Virus record (IMG/VR): IMGVR_UViG_3300033991_000022
Coordinates: 1 to 47,300 of that record
Length of the DNA: 47,300 nt
Reading direction: 5' to 3' (one strand)
Origin: a virus
In this document: positions 22,835-32,146 of the stretch, piece after piece
Numbering within the stretch: position 1 is the first letter of the stretch
Layout: each line of letters opens with the position of its first letter
Translations under genes and position numbers: made by a program
The notes under the pieces: generated by a model
Database searches by the model: none
The model's input: the letters and a program-made list of their open reading frames with translations, nothing else
What the model was told of the DNA's origin: nothing

Positions 22835-24194
22835 TATTCGTAGCGAAGAAGGCTGGATAAATATAGATTGCAGAAAGTTGGATGGAGTTGACATGGTATA
22901 TGATTTAGAGACTGACAATTTGCCCTATGCTCCTGAATCTGTATCTCATGTTGAGATGAAGGATTTTTTGGAACATATTAGCAGATTTAGAAGAGTAAGT
23001 TTGCTTCAGAATGTCTATGATTTATTAAAGCCCTGGGGTACAATATTTGTTCAAGTTCCGCACATGAAGGTCTTGGCCGAGAGGTATCTGAATGTAATGA
23101 AAAATCCATCTCCTCTTCAACATCCTCTCGATGCGGAGACTTTCGCTGCTTGTCTTTATGGCGGTCAGGATTATCCAGGTAATTTTCACAAGTGGGGTTA
23201 TGATGAAGATTCGCTGTGTGTGCTTTTGAATAAAGTCGGCTTCCAGGTTACAGATATAGGCGACGATGGTGGGTCTAACATGCTTTGTAGAGCATTAAAG
23301 ACTCCTGAAGATGCTCATGTTTATTTGGCTGTTGGCGGAGGTCTTGGTGATGCGATTCAGGTTTACTTATCTAGTCCGGTTACATATCACCACTTGCCTG
23401 AAGTTCTCTGGCCGAATGATGAATATCCGTGTACTGATTCTGTATCTGCGTTATGGTTCAGGCGTCTCAAGGACTTCAAGGAGAAGCATCCAAAGACAAC
23501 GCTGACGCTATTTGTTCAGAGTCACAATAAAGCAACAGCAGACTTGTTTGAATATAATCCTTATATTGACGAGATAGAGGTAGTAAAGTTGGAAGAACAG
23601 AGAAATTGGGGTGCTGACCAGGGAGAGATAAAACCTCTCAAATCTGTCTTTGGGTATATGCACTTTAAGCCTTCGGAGCCGGACATTTATCTTAACAGTG
23701 AAGAAAGCGAACTTGTTGGGAATATTCTAAAGAGAGGTAAGTATATAGTTATGCATCCGTTTGCCGGGCCAGTTGAGCGAGAACCCGTGTCAATAAGTGT
23801 ATATGAGAGAATAGCAGAAGAGATTGTGGAGCGAGGGTTCAACGTTGTTGTAGTTGGAGCAGATTCCGGTAAGCGCAGAGCCTTCTTTCCTAATTCGCGC
23901 AAAGGTATTGTAAGCCTTGTAAACCGGGTAAGTGTTAGAGTGTCTGTAGAATTGTTGCTGTATTGCAGTGGGTTTGTTGGTACAAGTAGTTCTATGATAC
24001 TTGTGGCATGGTACAAGCAAGTTCATACGGTTTGTATTGTGCCCCCTTTACATGATGCAGGACAGCTCTGGGAGGAGTTTTGGTCAAGTAATAATCCAAC
24101 AGCATGGGGAGCAGATAAGCCATTTAATAAAACCTTTATTGTTTCTGATGATGGTGAACTGGATATACAGGAGGTTGTTAAATGGGTAACATAA
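22806..24194 (+). CDS. Two-domain methyltransferase-GT9 fusion
   Basis: About 462 aa. The N-terminal half begins MNLNLGCGGDIR, a textbook AdoMet motif I, followed by VEMKDFLEHISRF and LLKPWGTIFVQVPH as in methyltransferase family 11. The C-terminal half restarts with VYLAVGGGLGDAIQV (a GT9 N-terminal glycine turn) and ends with the GT9 donor-site outline (IVMHPFAGP, then CSGFVGTSSSMILVAWY). One protein may thus both methylate and transfer a sugar. The start is placed at 22806, where GGAGGTG lies upstream, overlapping the previous gene by 29 bases. Confidence 0.65.
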   Translation: MNLNLGCGGDIRSEEGWINIDCRKLDGVDMVYDLETDNLPYAPESVSHVEMKDFLEHISRFRRVSLLQNVYDLLKPWGTIFVQVPHMKVLAERYLNVMKNPSPLQHPLDAETFAACLYGGQDYPGNFHKWGYDEDSLCVLLNKVGFQVTDIGDDGGSNMLCRALKTPEDAHVYLAVGGGLGDAIQVYLSSPVTYHHLPEVLWPNDEYPCTDSVSALWFRRLKDFKEKHPKTTLTLFVQSHNKATADLFEYNPYIDEIEVVKLEEQRNWGADQGEIKPLKSVFGYMHFKPSEPDIYLNSEESELVGNILKRGKYIVMHPFAGPVEREPVSISVYERIAEEIVERGFNVVVVGADSGKRRAFFPNSRKGIVSLVNRVSVRVSVELLLYCSGFVGTSSSMILVAWYKQVHTVCIVPPLHDAGQLWEEFWSSNNPTAWGADKPFNKTFIVSDDGELDIQEVVKWVT

Positions 24195-24775
24195 ATGTGT
24201 TCCTTTATAATTGCAGGAGATATTTGTTAGCTTCTGATCCCGGAGAACGTGCAGTTGAAGTTCCTATTGTGCTTGATTTGATTAAGGACTGTCAGTTTTC
24301 AGATATGCTTGAGGTTGGCAACGTACTGAGTAACTGGATAGGTTTCCAAGATTCTGAGCATAAGATTGTTGATAAGTACGAGAAGTCACCTATAGTAGAG
24401 AACGTTGACATAGTTGATTATATATCTGATTGTAAGTACTCATGGATTATTTGTATTTCGACTATTGAGCATATTGGCAGAGATGAACCTGGAGAGCAAA
24501 ATCCAGATAAGCCTCTTGCTGCGTATAATAATATGAAGTCTTTGCTTGCGCCTGGCGGAATAATGGTTGTTACCTGGCCAGTTGGGTATAATCTGGATTT
24601 AGACAAGCAGTTTGCTGATGGTTTGTTTGACTTTACCTATATTGACTATATGATTCGAGTTTCGCATGAGCGAGAGTGGAGACAGTGCGAGTGGGAAGAT
24701 GTTAAGGACTGCCAATACGGAACTCCATATTATGCTGGACATGGTCTGGTAATAGCTTATTATATAAAGGTATAA
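24182..24775 (+). CDS. Probable methyltransferase, degenerate motif I
   Basis: A 197-aa protein: DMLEVGNVLSNWIGF stands where motif I would be, but the usual G-x-G is missing; later ICISTIEHIGRDE and LLAPGGIMVVTWPVGYN match motifs IV-V of sugar methyltransferases. It could be active with an atypical cofactor loop or be a diverged partner of the fusion protein. Good ribosome site (GGAGG) and 13-base overlap with the upstream gene. Confidence 0.55.
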   Translation: MGNINVFLYNCRRYLLASDPGERAVEVPIVLDLIKDCQFSDMLEVGNVLSNWIGFQDSEHKIVDKYEKSPIVENVDIVDYISDCKYSWIICISTIEHIGRDEPGEQNPDKPLAAYNNMKSLLAPGGIMVVTWPVGYNLDLDKQFADGLFDFTYIDYMIRVSHEREWRQCEWEDVKDCQYGTPYYAGHGLVIAYYIKV

Positions 24776-24789
24776 AGCGCAATTTCCAA

Positions 24790-24981
24790 ATGAGACATTT
24801 ATTCAGCAATATAACCGGCAATCTTAGCATGTTGGCTATCTGGTTTGCATCGCTGATAATTGGCAATTACGCGGCGTCTGTGGTTCATGTTCTCTCTTTG
24901 GAGGATACAATTTATTTTGAGAAGCACGTCGGGGTATTCAAGGAGTTTCAAAAGAGGCGTACTGTCTTTAGGAGAAGGTAA
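24790..24981 (+). CDS. Small membrane protein, 63 aa
   Basis: One clear transmembrane segment (about residues 12-34) and a basic tail (FQKRRTVFRRR). Positive-inside topology suggests the tail is cytoplasmic. It follows the sugar island, so it could anchor glycan enzymes or be a lysis candidate; nothing decides. It ends one base before the next ATG. Confidence 0.5.
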   Translation: MRHLFSNITGNLSMLAIWFASLIIGNYAASVVHVLSLEDTIYFEKHVGVFKEFQKRRTVFRRR

Positions 24982-25224
24982 ATGAATAATCCGTTCAATT
25001 TGTGGATGGGCCGTGTTACTGGTACTTTATGGTGTCTCCTTTTTGACGCGCTCTCTTTTGCGAAGCCTATGTCGTTTTGGTTGACTAGACGGGGTGCTGG
25101 GCCCGGTATTCCATATTACGGTTTTCCTTACGGTTTTCCCGATTTGTCAGAACTGCCTCCTGCGGGCACGATGTTCAGTTTGGGTGTGCTTGCGCGGAAG
25201 TTGGCAAGGAGGAGCTTCGTATGA
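24982..25224 (+). CDS. Hypothetical protein with aromatic Gly-Pro motif, 80 aa
   Basis: Unusual composition: a hydrophobic segment (VTGTLWCLLFDALSFAK) followed by a repeated Tyr-Gly-Phe-Pro run (IPYYGFPYGFPDL). Ribosome site TTAGGAGAAGGTAA. No family recognised. Confidence 0.5.
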   Translation: MNNPFNLWMGRVTGTLWCLLFDALSFAKPMSFWLTRRGAGPGIPYYGFPYGFPDLSELPPAGTMFSLGVLARKLARRSFV

Positions 25225-25937
25225 TACTTAGAGCTATGATTACTCGATTTCATGATTCTATGGATGATGCAAATGCTGTTTACTGGAATGACAGGCGTGC
25301 TATCTCCCTTGCTAATCGTATAAAGGACAAGGTCGTAACGGAGTTAAAGGTAGTTACTAAGCAGTCATACCAGTTCGATTCGGTACAGGGACAGCAGACC
25401 TATCAAGTTCCAGAGAGGTATGTAGCAAGTGAGTTGCTTTATTATAACTCGTCTTACAATCGGGAGATAGTATTAAAGGATAGCCCCAGAGATATATACT
25501 TGCCATATCCTAATGTTACAACTCAGGGCTGGCCGAGTATAGGATTTATCTGGGGAGTTAGTGGAAGAAGAGAACTTACTATCTATCCTACTTTTAACGC
25601 TGACGGAATAGAGATTACCTGGTGGTTCTGGGGTTATGCTCCAGATATAGACGAGGACAATGACGAGTTCGCACTTCCAACTGACTGGCATCCTGCAATA
25701 GTTGAAGGTATGATAAACGAGAGAGCAGCTAGAGACGGCGAGATAAACATGGCTGACAATTTACTGCTGTGGAAGGATGAGATTAGAAAGATAAAGGCTA
25801 TGCAAACCTACCAGCATTTGCTTGGTAGGACAAAGCAGTATGGCAGCTTTGATGGGCAGTTCAGTAGAATTAGTGCAAGTGCTGATAAAGAGGAATTGCC
25901 GTTCAGAATTGTTGGAACTGACGGAGGTATATGGTAA
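25221..25937 (+). CDS. Head-tail adaptor (connector) protein
   Basis: A 238-aa protein with the layout of phage adaptor proteins that attach below the portal: N-terminal helix (NRIKDKVVTELKVVTKQ), a beta strip (SYQFDSVQGQQTYQVPERY), and a helical C-terminal section (LPTDWHPAIVEGMINERAA). The TDWHPAIVEG pattern is familiar from these proteins. ATGA overlap with the previous gene; strong ribosome site (AAGGAGGAGCTTCGT). Confidence 0.65.
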   Translation: MILRAMITRFHDSMDDANAVYWNDRRAISLANRIKDKVVTELKVVTKQSYQFDSVQGQQTYQVPERYVASELLYYNSSYNREIVLKDSPRDIYLPYPNVTTQGWPSIGFIWGVSGRRELTIYPTFNADGIEITWWFWGYAPDIDEDNDEFALPTDWHPAIVEGMINERAARDGEINMADNLLLWKDEIRKIKAMQTYQHLLGRTKQYGSFDGQFSRISASADKEELPFRIVGTDGGIW

Positions 25938-26266
25938 TGCCAGTAACAACGACAAAATTTGGAGTGTTAGATGGAAGATATAGACATAGGGCTACACCGA
26001 CAATAGATGTTGCTGACGGTACTACTTCGGTAGATGTGTCTGGCGGTATGGAGTTCAAGATTAACAATACAGCGGATACAACTATTACTGCATTTACAGG
26101 TATGGTAAATGGGCAGTGTGTGAATCTTAACTTCGACGATGATGGTTATACTACGTTGCAGCATAACAGCTTGATAAGGCTGAAGGACAAAGAGGACTTT
26201 CGGTCTTATGCTGGTGCGAGAGTATGCTTGTATTATGATGGTACTTACTTCAGGGAGGCAAATTGA
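25937..26266 (+). CDS. Small beta-rich tail or fibre protein
   Basis: A 109-aa protein with beta-prone Thr/Asp/Gly strands (IDVADGTTSVDVSGGMEFK, LNFDDDGYTTLQH), the kind of module also used as a repeat or head-binding domain in tailspikes. It lies directly before the large tailspike and may be its anchor or adaptor. ATG at 25937 overlaps the previous stop (TAATG) and sits nine bases after GGAGG. Confidence 0.5.
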   Translation: MPVTTTKFGVLDGRYRHRATPTIDVADGTTSVDVSGGMEFKINNTADTTITAFTGMVNGQCVNLNFDDDGYTTLQHNSLIRLKDKEDFRSYAGARVCLYYDGTYFREAN

Positions 26267-26267
26267 T

Positions 26268-29200
26268 ATGCGTAAGCTAATTTCAATATTTCTGATTCTA
26301 TTGGTTTTTACGGGTTTTGCAGTTGCTCAGCGTAAGCAAGAGCGGGGCTATAATGTAGTCCTCTGGGGAGCGACTGGGAATGGGACTACTGATGATAAAG
26401 TCGCGATTTCAAGAGTTGACACATGGGCAGCTTTTGAATCTCTGCCACTATATTTTCCGCCTGGCACATATCTAATATCGGATGATCTGACTATCTCGGC
26501 AGCTATCGAGATGGAGCCAGGTGCGAAGTTTAGCATAGCAAGCGGCAAAACTCTTACTATCAGTGGTTCAATTGACGCAGGCCTTGACCAGATATTCAGT
26601 GGCAGCGGTACAGTTTCCCTCGGCAAAATTAAAGAAGTCTATCCTCAATGGTGGGGTGCTAAGGGAGATGGTTCGACTGACGATACTACAGAGATACAGG
26701 CAGCTATTGATTCTTTGCCTACCGATGGCGGCAAGCTATTTTTTCCGAACGGCACATATGTAATAAGCTCATCATTGGTTATTTCAAGGGCAGGTGTCTC
26801 GAATCTGATGGTAACCATTGTTGGTGCGTCTCGTGCTGTGACCATAGATAATCAGGGTTTGGGAGTCGCAATAACTATATCAACAAGTGGCGCTATCTCT
26901 AGTAGGGCAAGCAATCTCGAAAGCCTTAGTATTACCTCTTCGACCTCGACTGGCACTATTGGTCTGCTTTTTATAGGCGGCTCGCACAGATGGACAGTGA
27001 GCAATGTCAAAATTGACGGACATACCACAGCGTTATCATTAGACGGTGCGTGCTATTATAATTACTTCTTCTCTTGCTCGTTTTATGGAACGACTAATGG
27101 TTTACTAACGTCAAAAACTGGTGTAGAAGGCCCAAACTCAAACGAGTTTTCCAATTGTGAGTTTTGGGGTGCGCAGTATGGGGCAGATTTGCAAGCTGGC
27201 GTAGGTCTGCGTTTTTTCAGTTGTGGTTTTGAAGTCAACAGCATAACCGGTATGCGTTCAAATACCCAAAACGTTGGAGTATATAGCTGCTGGTTTGATA
27301 GTAACGGGCCAGGAAATAAAGGGCCGCATATTATCTGGCAAAGTAATGCTATGACCAATATCATAGACGCAGCAACTTATTTTGTAACCCCTAGCCCAGC
27401 GAGCCTCGCGCAAGGAGAGAATGCTGACGGGTTCATTATACAAGACGGCGGCTATTATGATAAGGGTAATTTCTGGGAAGGATCTAGTGATTGGGGTGTA
27501 GCCGCTCATAGATGGCAATATTTCCGGGATCCCCGGAGAACTATGGATTATTTTGGTCGCGGCGACCTGGCTTCTACAAACGTGCTAACCTATAGCGAAC
27601 AGTTTCCAAATGCTGCTTGGACAAAATCGAATGTAACTGTGAGTTCAAATGTTGTGGCTGACCCTACAGAAGATATACACGCAGACCTCCTCACTATGAC
27701 CGCAGATGGTGGCTACGTCGAGCAATCTTATGTAGTAAATCCCAAAAATATTCGTTTTGTTGCTTCGGTTTGGCTTCGTGCTTCTACAGCAGTCAATTCA
27801 GAACACAAGATGAAACTTGTTCTTATCAGCGACTGCGGAGATGCAGACACAGAAGTCGAGTTTTATGTATCACGATGGTGGAAGCGGTATTATGTGACTG
27901 CACTCCACACTGTTGGGGCTGGAACATATATCAAGTTTCGCATCGTTCCATCAACCGAATATTCAACGCATCAAACCGTATATGCCTGGGGCGCACAGTT
28001 AGAGGCTAACTCATATCCCACAAGCTATATAGAAACTGGTGCATCTACCGTCTCGCGGAAATGGGGATTAAGGACATCAGGGGAGCTTACTGGCAATAGC
28101 CTGGCATTGGCTTCGGGAGCGATTGTTACGGATCATGACTTGACAATCAAACCGTCAGGCACAGGACGAATTAAACTGCAACCTACGACTGATACTACTG
28201 ACTTTTTCCAGGTTCTAGATGCCGATGGTGGTGCTCCTATTCTAAATATTGATGCGGTAAATGAATTAATTGGCGTTGGAATAACAAGTCCAGTGGCGCG
28301 ATTGGACGTTAGGGATGCTACCGCAGTCCCTTCTAATGGTTATGTATTGGGAGTTCATGCCGATGATGCGAGTCCTTATCTGGCCGGTTTCTTTAACGAC
28401 TCAATTTCATCTACCGTACCCCAATTCTGCTATTATATTGGAAGTGATGGAATATTTAAGCAAGGCACTATCGGCAATCGAGCCATGTATTTTTATACGG
28501 ATGGCCTTTCAAATACCAGAATGGCAGTGACCGGAACAGGCAACATTGGTATCGGAACAACAGGCCCGGACAGGAAGCTGGATGTTCTGGATGACTCTAA
28601 CCCACAGCTCAGGCTGACGCATACGGACGGGAGTGTTTATACGGATTTCCAGGCAGAGTCGGGGGGACATTTGACTATCACTCCTTCTGGCAGTGTTGTT
28701 CGACTGCCAGCAAGCAACTACATGAATTTTGGCGCAACTGGCGGGACAGATGGATATGGTATCCGCGATAATTCAGGCACGATGCAATTCAAGGACTCGA
28801 CAGGCGGATGGACAAACTTCTCCGTAGCTGCTGGTAACGATATTAGCCTCACAAAATCTGATGCTTCCGCTGGGGCGCAGACCGTGAACCTTCCTACGGC
28901 TGTGGGAAGGTCCGAAGATCTGTATATCGTGGTGAAGACTGATAGCAGTACCAACGCTGTGACAATCAATCCCAACGGCGCGGAAACTATAGACGGGGCA
29001 AGTGAAGTCATATTACGGCACCAATATGAGCAATGGTCAGGTGTCAGCGATGACGCAAATTGGTACACAATAAGCTATACCGGTAACGTTATCAACGTCA
29101 AATATTTCGGCGCGAAGGGAGATGGCACAACAGATGACACTGCTGCGATACAGGCGGCAATTGCAGCGGCTCCGACTCGAACCGTTGTATATTTCCCCAA

Positions 29201-31253
29201 GGGGAATTACTATGTCTCTGGGGAATTGGATGTAACAAAGAATCTCTTTTTCAAGGGCGACGGCGTCGGGACGATGATATACCAATCAGCCACTACATTA
29301 AATCTGTTCCATTGCACCAGCACCGGCCAGGTAACGTTTGAAGATATGAAGCTGGGAAGTGAAGCCACTACCGAAGGCAAATGCCTGATCAGGCTGGAAT
29401 ATCCATGCTCACATGCAATCATCCGAAACGTTTTTCTGATTGGCGGCTATTACGGCATAGGTCTGTATGGCTGCCTTAATGCATTGCTAGAACATATTAA
29501 CAATACGACATCATTCTACAGAGCAGTTGCAGCGACGAATGTGTGCTGGATTCGCGGTGAGCGTTCTACGGTTTCATCCAATGCTTTACAGCTATCACAT
29601 CTGACCCTCCAGGGCGGCACTGCGGGAATCTATTTATCTGATACCAACAGTGAAGGCAGTTTGTCAATAATAGGTGGGTGCATAGAGAGCTTTACCGTTG
29701 GCCCTGGCATTTATGTGTCAGGCTATAAGCTTAGCACAAGCATAACGGGTATGCATAACGAAGGCGGGGCAGATAGCAAAATTTCTTTGCATAATTGTAC
29801 AAATGTCAATATTACAGGCTGTTTCCTTCAGACGCCGACTTTGACGAGTTGCAGAAATGTGACAATTCAAAATAGCTATACATACGGAGTCATTGATATT
29901 GATGATACAAATAGCAACATAAAGCTGCTGGATTCCTGGTATACGTCAACAATTATATTTGAGGCGAAAAGCTCAATAAGGTCTGGAATGTCAAAGCCAG
30001 CACCCGACGCATCACATAGAGGTTATAGTACTGCTATCGTTCCGCGCGGCTTCCATAATTTGGTAGATGGCGACCTGGAAGTCTGGGACGACGCAGGGCA
30101 TCCATTAGACTTCTACGACGCTCCCGCCGGCTCCCTGGTCAAAGAGACTACCACCGTTAGATTCGGCTCTGCGGCAGCGAAAATTATCGTTCCCGCCGGC
30201 CAGACGAAAGCATATATGATGTACGATCTGGATAGCTCTATATATGATAGAGCCGAGACGAATTTCCCCAATATTCTGACGATATCATTCTGGGCATGGA
30301 AGCCAACGGCGGGCGGATTTAACCCGTTTGTGAAGATAAGCTACGCGGCAGGAGCGCAAAGCACAAGCTATCCTTCTTTTTCCCTGACAGCCGAAACATG
30401 GACACCATGCCAACAAAGTGTGGAGCTTTCGGGAGCCGCAGGCTGGACAAGTCCAATCATCCAGATCGGCGTGGCCAGCGCATCTCCCGGCGACTATTGC
30501 ATTGTCGATGGCATCACGATCATCGAAGGCGACATATCGCCTATGACTTTCGATGATAGCAGGGGAATTAATGGCGACTTCCGGGTCTCCGGGAACTTGC
30601 TGCGCGGCGGCGAAGTCGGGGCTATGACGGGCAATGAGACGTTCACGTATTCAGATGGTAATCGGTTCGTCAAAGACCCGGGGGGCGCAAGCAGGAATCT
30701 CAATCCGACGGGTGCTTTCCCGGAAGGGACTGAAATCACCGTTATCAATACTGCTGATGCTGCTGAAAATATTGTATTCGATTCGGGAACGCTTGCCTGT
30801 CCCCTCAGGCAAAATCAGCGTGGTGTTTTTGTATATGATGGAGCGGCCTGGCAGATACAGAATGTTACGAATACGCAGGGGGATAAGCAGTCATTTAGCT
30901 TCATGCAGAGCGACGTTGCAGCGAGCCAGGCGGCTGTTGTGCTAAATGTATTGGGACTGGCTGGCAATACTGAATATACCATGCCGTATCCGGGTTCTAT
31001 CGTTGGCATATCGGTTGCCAGCAACGCCGCGAGGACGGCAGGTACTCTCACGGTAGATGCGACGATTAACGGTACGGTCACGGGCTTGCAGGCTGTCCTG
31101 AATGCCAGTAACACGCAGTATCATTCAGCGACGCAAGCCCGGAATGCCGATGCTTTCACAGTCAACCAGCGAGTCGGTGTGAAGATAACGACTGATGGAG
31201 ACTGGCTGCCGGTGACGGCGGATATTGTTGTGATAGTTGTTGTGGAGATGTAG
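26268..31253 (+). CDS. Large beta-helix tailspike with a signal peptide
   Basis: A 1661-aa protein that probably recognises or digests surface polysaccharide. Order: a Sec-type signal peptide (residues 1-20, MRKLISIFLILLVFTGFAVA), two pectate-lyase-like beta-helix entry motifs (GATGNGTTDD near 34; WGAKGDGSTDDTTEIQAAID near 132), a long beta-helix, a carbohydrate-binding-like module starting NVLTYSEQFPNAAWTKS (about 440-600), fibre-like segments (IGIGTTGPDRKLDV near 760), a second helix (NVKYFGAKGDGTTDD near 942), another sandwich (about 1265-1420) and a C-terminal domain. A signal peptide is unexpected in a virion protein. Start at 26268 with GGGAGGCAAATTGAT; the frame is open to 26208 without a ribosome site. 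Confidence 0.85.
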   Translation: MRKLISIFLILLVFTGFAVAQRKQERGYNVVLWGATGNGTTDDKVAISRVDTWAAFESLPLYFPPGTYLISDDLTISAAIEMEPGAKFSIASGKTLTISGSIDAGLDQIFSGSGTVSLGKIKEVYPQWWGAKGDGSTDDTTEIQAAIDSLPTDGGKLFFPNGTYVISSSLVISRAGVSNLMVTIVGASRAVTIDNQGLGVAITISTSGAISSRASNLESLSITSSTSTGTIGLLFIGGSHRWTVSNVKIDGHTTALSLDGACYYNYFFSCSFYGTTNGLLTSKTGVEGPNSNEFSNCEFWGAQYGADLQAGVGLRFFSCGFEVNSITGMRSNTQNVGVYSCWFDSNGPGNKGPHIIWQSNAMTNIIDAATYFVTPSPASLAQGENADGFIIQDGGYYDKGNFWEGSSDWGVAAHRWQYFRDPRRTMDYFGRGDLASTNVLTYSEQFPNAAWTKSNVTVSSNVVADPTEDIHADLLTMTADGGYVEQSYVVNPKNIRFVASVWLRASTAVNSEHKMKLVLISDCGDADTEVEFYVSRWWKRYYVTALHTVGAGTYIKFRIVPSTEYSTHQTVYAWGAQLEANSYPTSYIETGASTVSRKWGLRTSGELTGNSLALASGAIVTDHDLTIKPSGTGRIKLQPTTDTTDFFQVLDADGGAPILNIDAVNELIGVGITSPVARLDVRDATAVPSNGYVLGVHADDASPYLAGFFNDSISSTVPQFCYYIGSDGIFKQGTIGNRAMYFYTDGLSNTRMAVTGTGNIGIGTTGPDRKLDVLDDSNPQLRLTHTDGSVYTDFQAESGGHLTITPSGSVVRLPASNYMNFGATGGTDGYGIRDNSGTMQFKDSTGGWTNFSVAAGNDISLTKSDASAGAQTVNLPTAVGRSEDLYIVVKTDSSTNAVTINPNGAETIDGASEVILRHQYEQWSGVSDDANWYTISYTGNVINVKYFGAKGDGTTDDTAAIQAAIAAAPTRTVVYFPKGNYYVSGELDVTKNLFFKGDGVGTMIYQSATTLNLFHCTSTGQVTFEDMKLGSEATTEGKCLIRLEYPCSHAIIRNVFLIGGYYGIGLYGCLNALLEHINNTTSFYRAVAATNVCWIRGERSTVSSNALQLSHLTLQGGTAGIYLSDTNSEGSLSIIGGCIESFTVGPGIYVSGYKLSTSITGMHNEGGADSKISLHNCTNVNITGCFLQTPTLTSCRNVTIQNSYTYGVIDIDDTNSNIKLLDSWYTSTIIFEAKSSIRSGMSKPAPDASHRGYSTAIVPRGFHNLVDGDLEVWDDAGHPLDFYDAPAGSLVKETTTVRFGSAAAKIIVPAGQTKAYMMYDLDSSIYDRAETNFPNILTISFWAWKPTAGGFNPFVKISYAAGAQSTSYPSFSLTAETWTPCQQSVELSGAAGWTSPIIQIGVASASPGDYCIVDGITIIEGDISPMTFDDSRGINGDFRVSGNLLRGGEVGAMTGNETFTYSDGNRFVKDPGGASRNLNPTGAFPEGTEITVINTADAAENIVFDSGTLACPLRQNQRGVFVYDGAAWQIQNVTNTQGDKQSFSFMQSDVAASQAAVVLNVLGLAGNTEYTMPYPGSIVGISVASNAARTAGTLTVDATINGTVTGLQAVLNASNTQYHSATQARNADAFTVNQRVGVKITTDGDWLPVTADIVVIVVVEM

Positions 31254-31294
31254 CGGCAGGAGTTTATAGTGAGCGCAAGCTCAGGAGGTTTGAA

Positions 31295-31696
31295 ATGTCT
31301 AAGTGGGTAAATGAAGGGGAGACAGCGGTAGGTAATGTGTTTCTTAAGAACGCAGCTCAGATAGACAAGTATCTTGGTCTTTATACTAATGCAGTAGAGC
31401 CTGCGGAAACTATAACTCTGGCGACTATAACTGAATTAGCGGTTGCTAATGGCTATGCCAGGATTCAGTTAGGCAATGCAGACTGGACAGAATCTCCGCA
31501 AGGTGTATTTACTAATCTCCAAAAGACATTCACTGCTGCTGGTGGGGATTGGGGAGATGTCTATGGGTACTTTATATGCGACTGTGCCTCTGGCGTGGCT
31601 GGTGATATTCTAGCCGTCGAGACGTTCAGCGATGGGCCGTATCCTATCAGTGATGGTTCAAGTATTAAAGTGACTCCTGTGATAACAATAGCGTAG
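31295..31696 (+). CDS. Probable tail or fibre accessory protein, 133 aa
   Basis: Starts MSKWVNEGETAVGN and has the YLGLYTNAVEP, then LATITELAVANGYARIQL, pattern often seen in phage tail-fibre-associated proteins, ending in beta strands. It follows the tailspike in the tail cluster. Ribosome site AGGAGGTTTGAA. Confidence 0.6.
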   Translation: MSKWVNEGETAVGNVFLKNAAQIDKYLGLYTNAVEPAETITLATITELAVANGYARIQLGNADWTESPQGVFTNLQKTFTAAGGDWGDVYGYFICDCASGVAGDILAVETFSDGPYPISDGSSIKVTPVITIA

Positions 31697-31714
31697 AAGA
31701 AGGATATGATACTA

Positions 31715-32146
31715 ATGAATGCGAAAGAAGCGGTTAGAAGAAGCATCGAGGCATGGCTAGAGAAGATACCCGCGTCAGAGCGTGACGTGCCTTACTTTAT
31801 TGTTGATACTCCAGATGGAACAAAAGCTATTAGTCCGCAGGAAGCTATAGATGAGCTTAGCTCGGACGAAGTGACTTTCATAGCAGCTCAGTTAATAACA
31901 CCGATGCGGTTAGAGACAAAGGCAGCAACGCTGTCTGGAGAGGACAAAGAGTACGACCTTATTCTTGAGCAGGTAAAGAAGCGTTATGAGATGTTTGGAA
32001 ACAAAGGAAAGTTTGGAACTGTTAACGGTTTTAGCTTTACCATGAGCGACGTTATTAAAGAGATGGAGCAGAATACCGAACGCGGTATGCAGTTCCGTTG
32101 GATGTTCACTAAACTCCATAGCAATTTGATAGGGAGGTTGGGATAA
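31715..32146 (+). CDS. Hypothetical tail-region protein, about 143 aa
   Basis: Helical, charged protein (VRRSIEAWLEKIPASER start, KEMEQNTERGMQFRW near the end), no family recognised. Start at 31715 with AAGGA ten bases upstream; 31706 is an alternative. It could be a small chaperone or assembly factor for the neighbouring tail proteins. Confidence 0.55.
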   Translation: MNAKEAVRRSIEAWLEKIPASERDVPYFIVDTPDGTKAISPQEAIDELSSDEVTFIAAQLITPMRLETKAATLSGEDKEYDLILEQVKKRYEMFGNKGKFGTVNGFSFTMSDVIKEMEQNTERGMQFRWMFTKLHSNLIGRLG

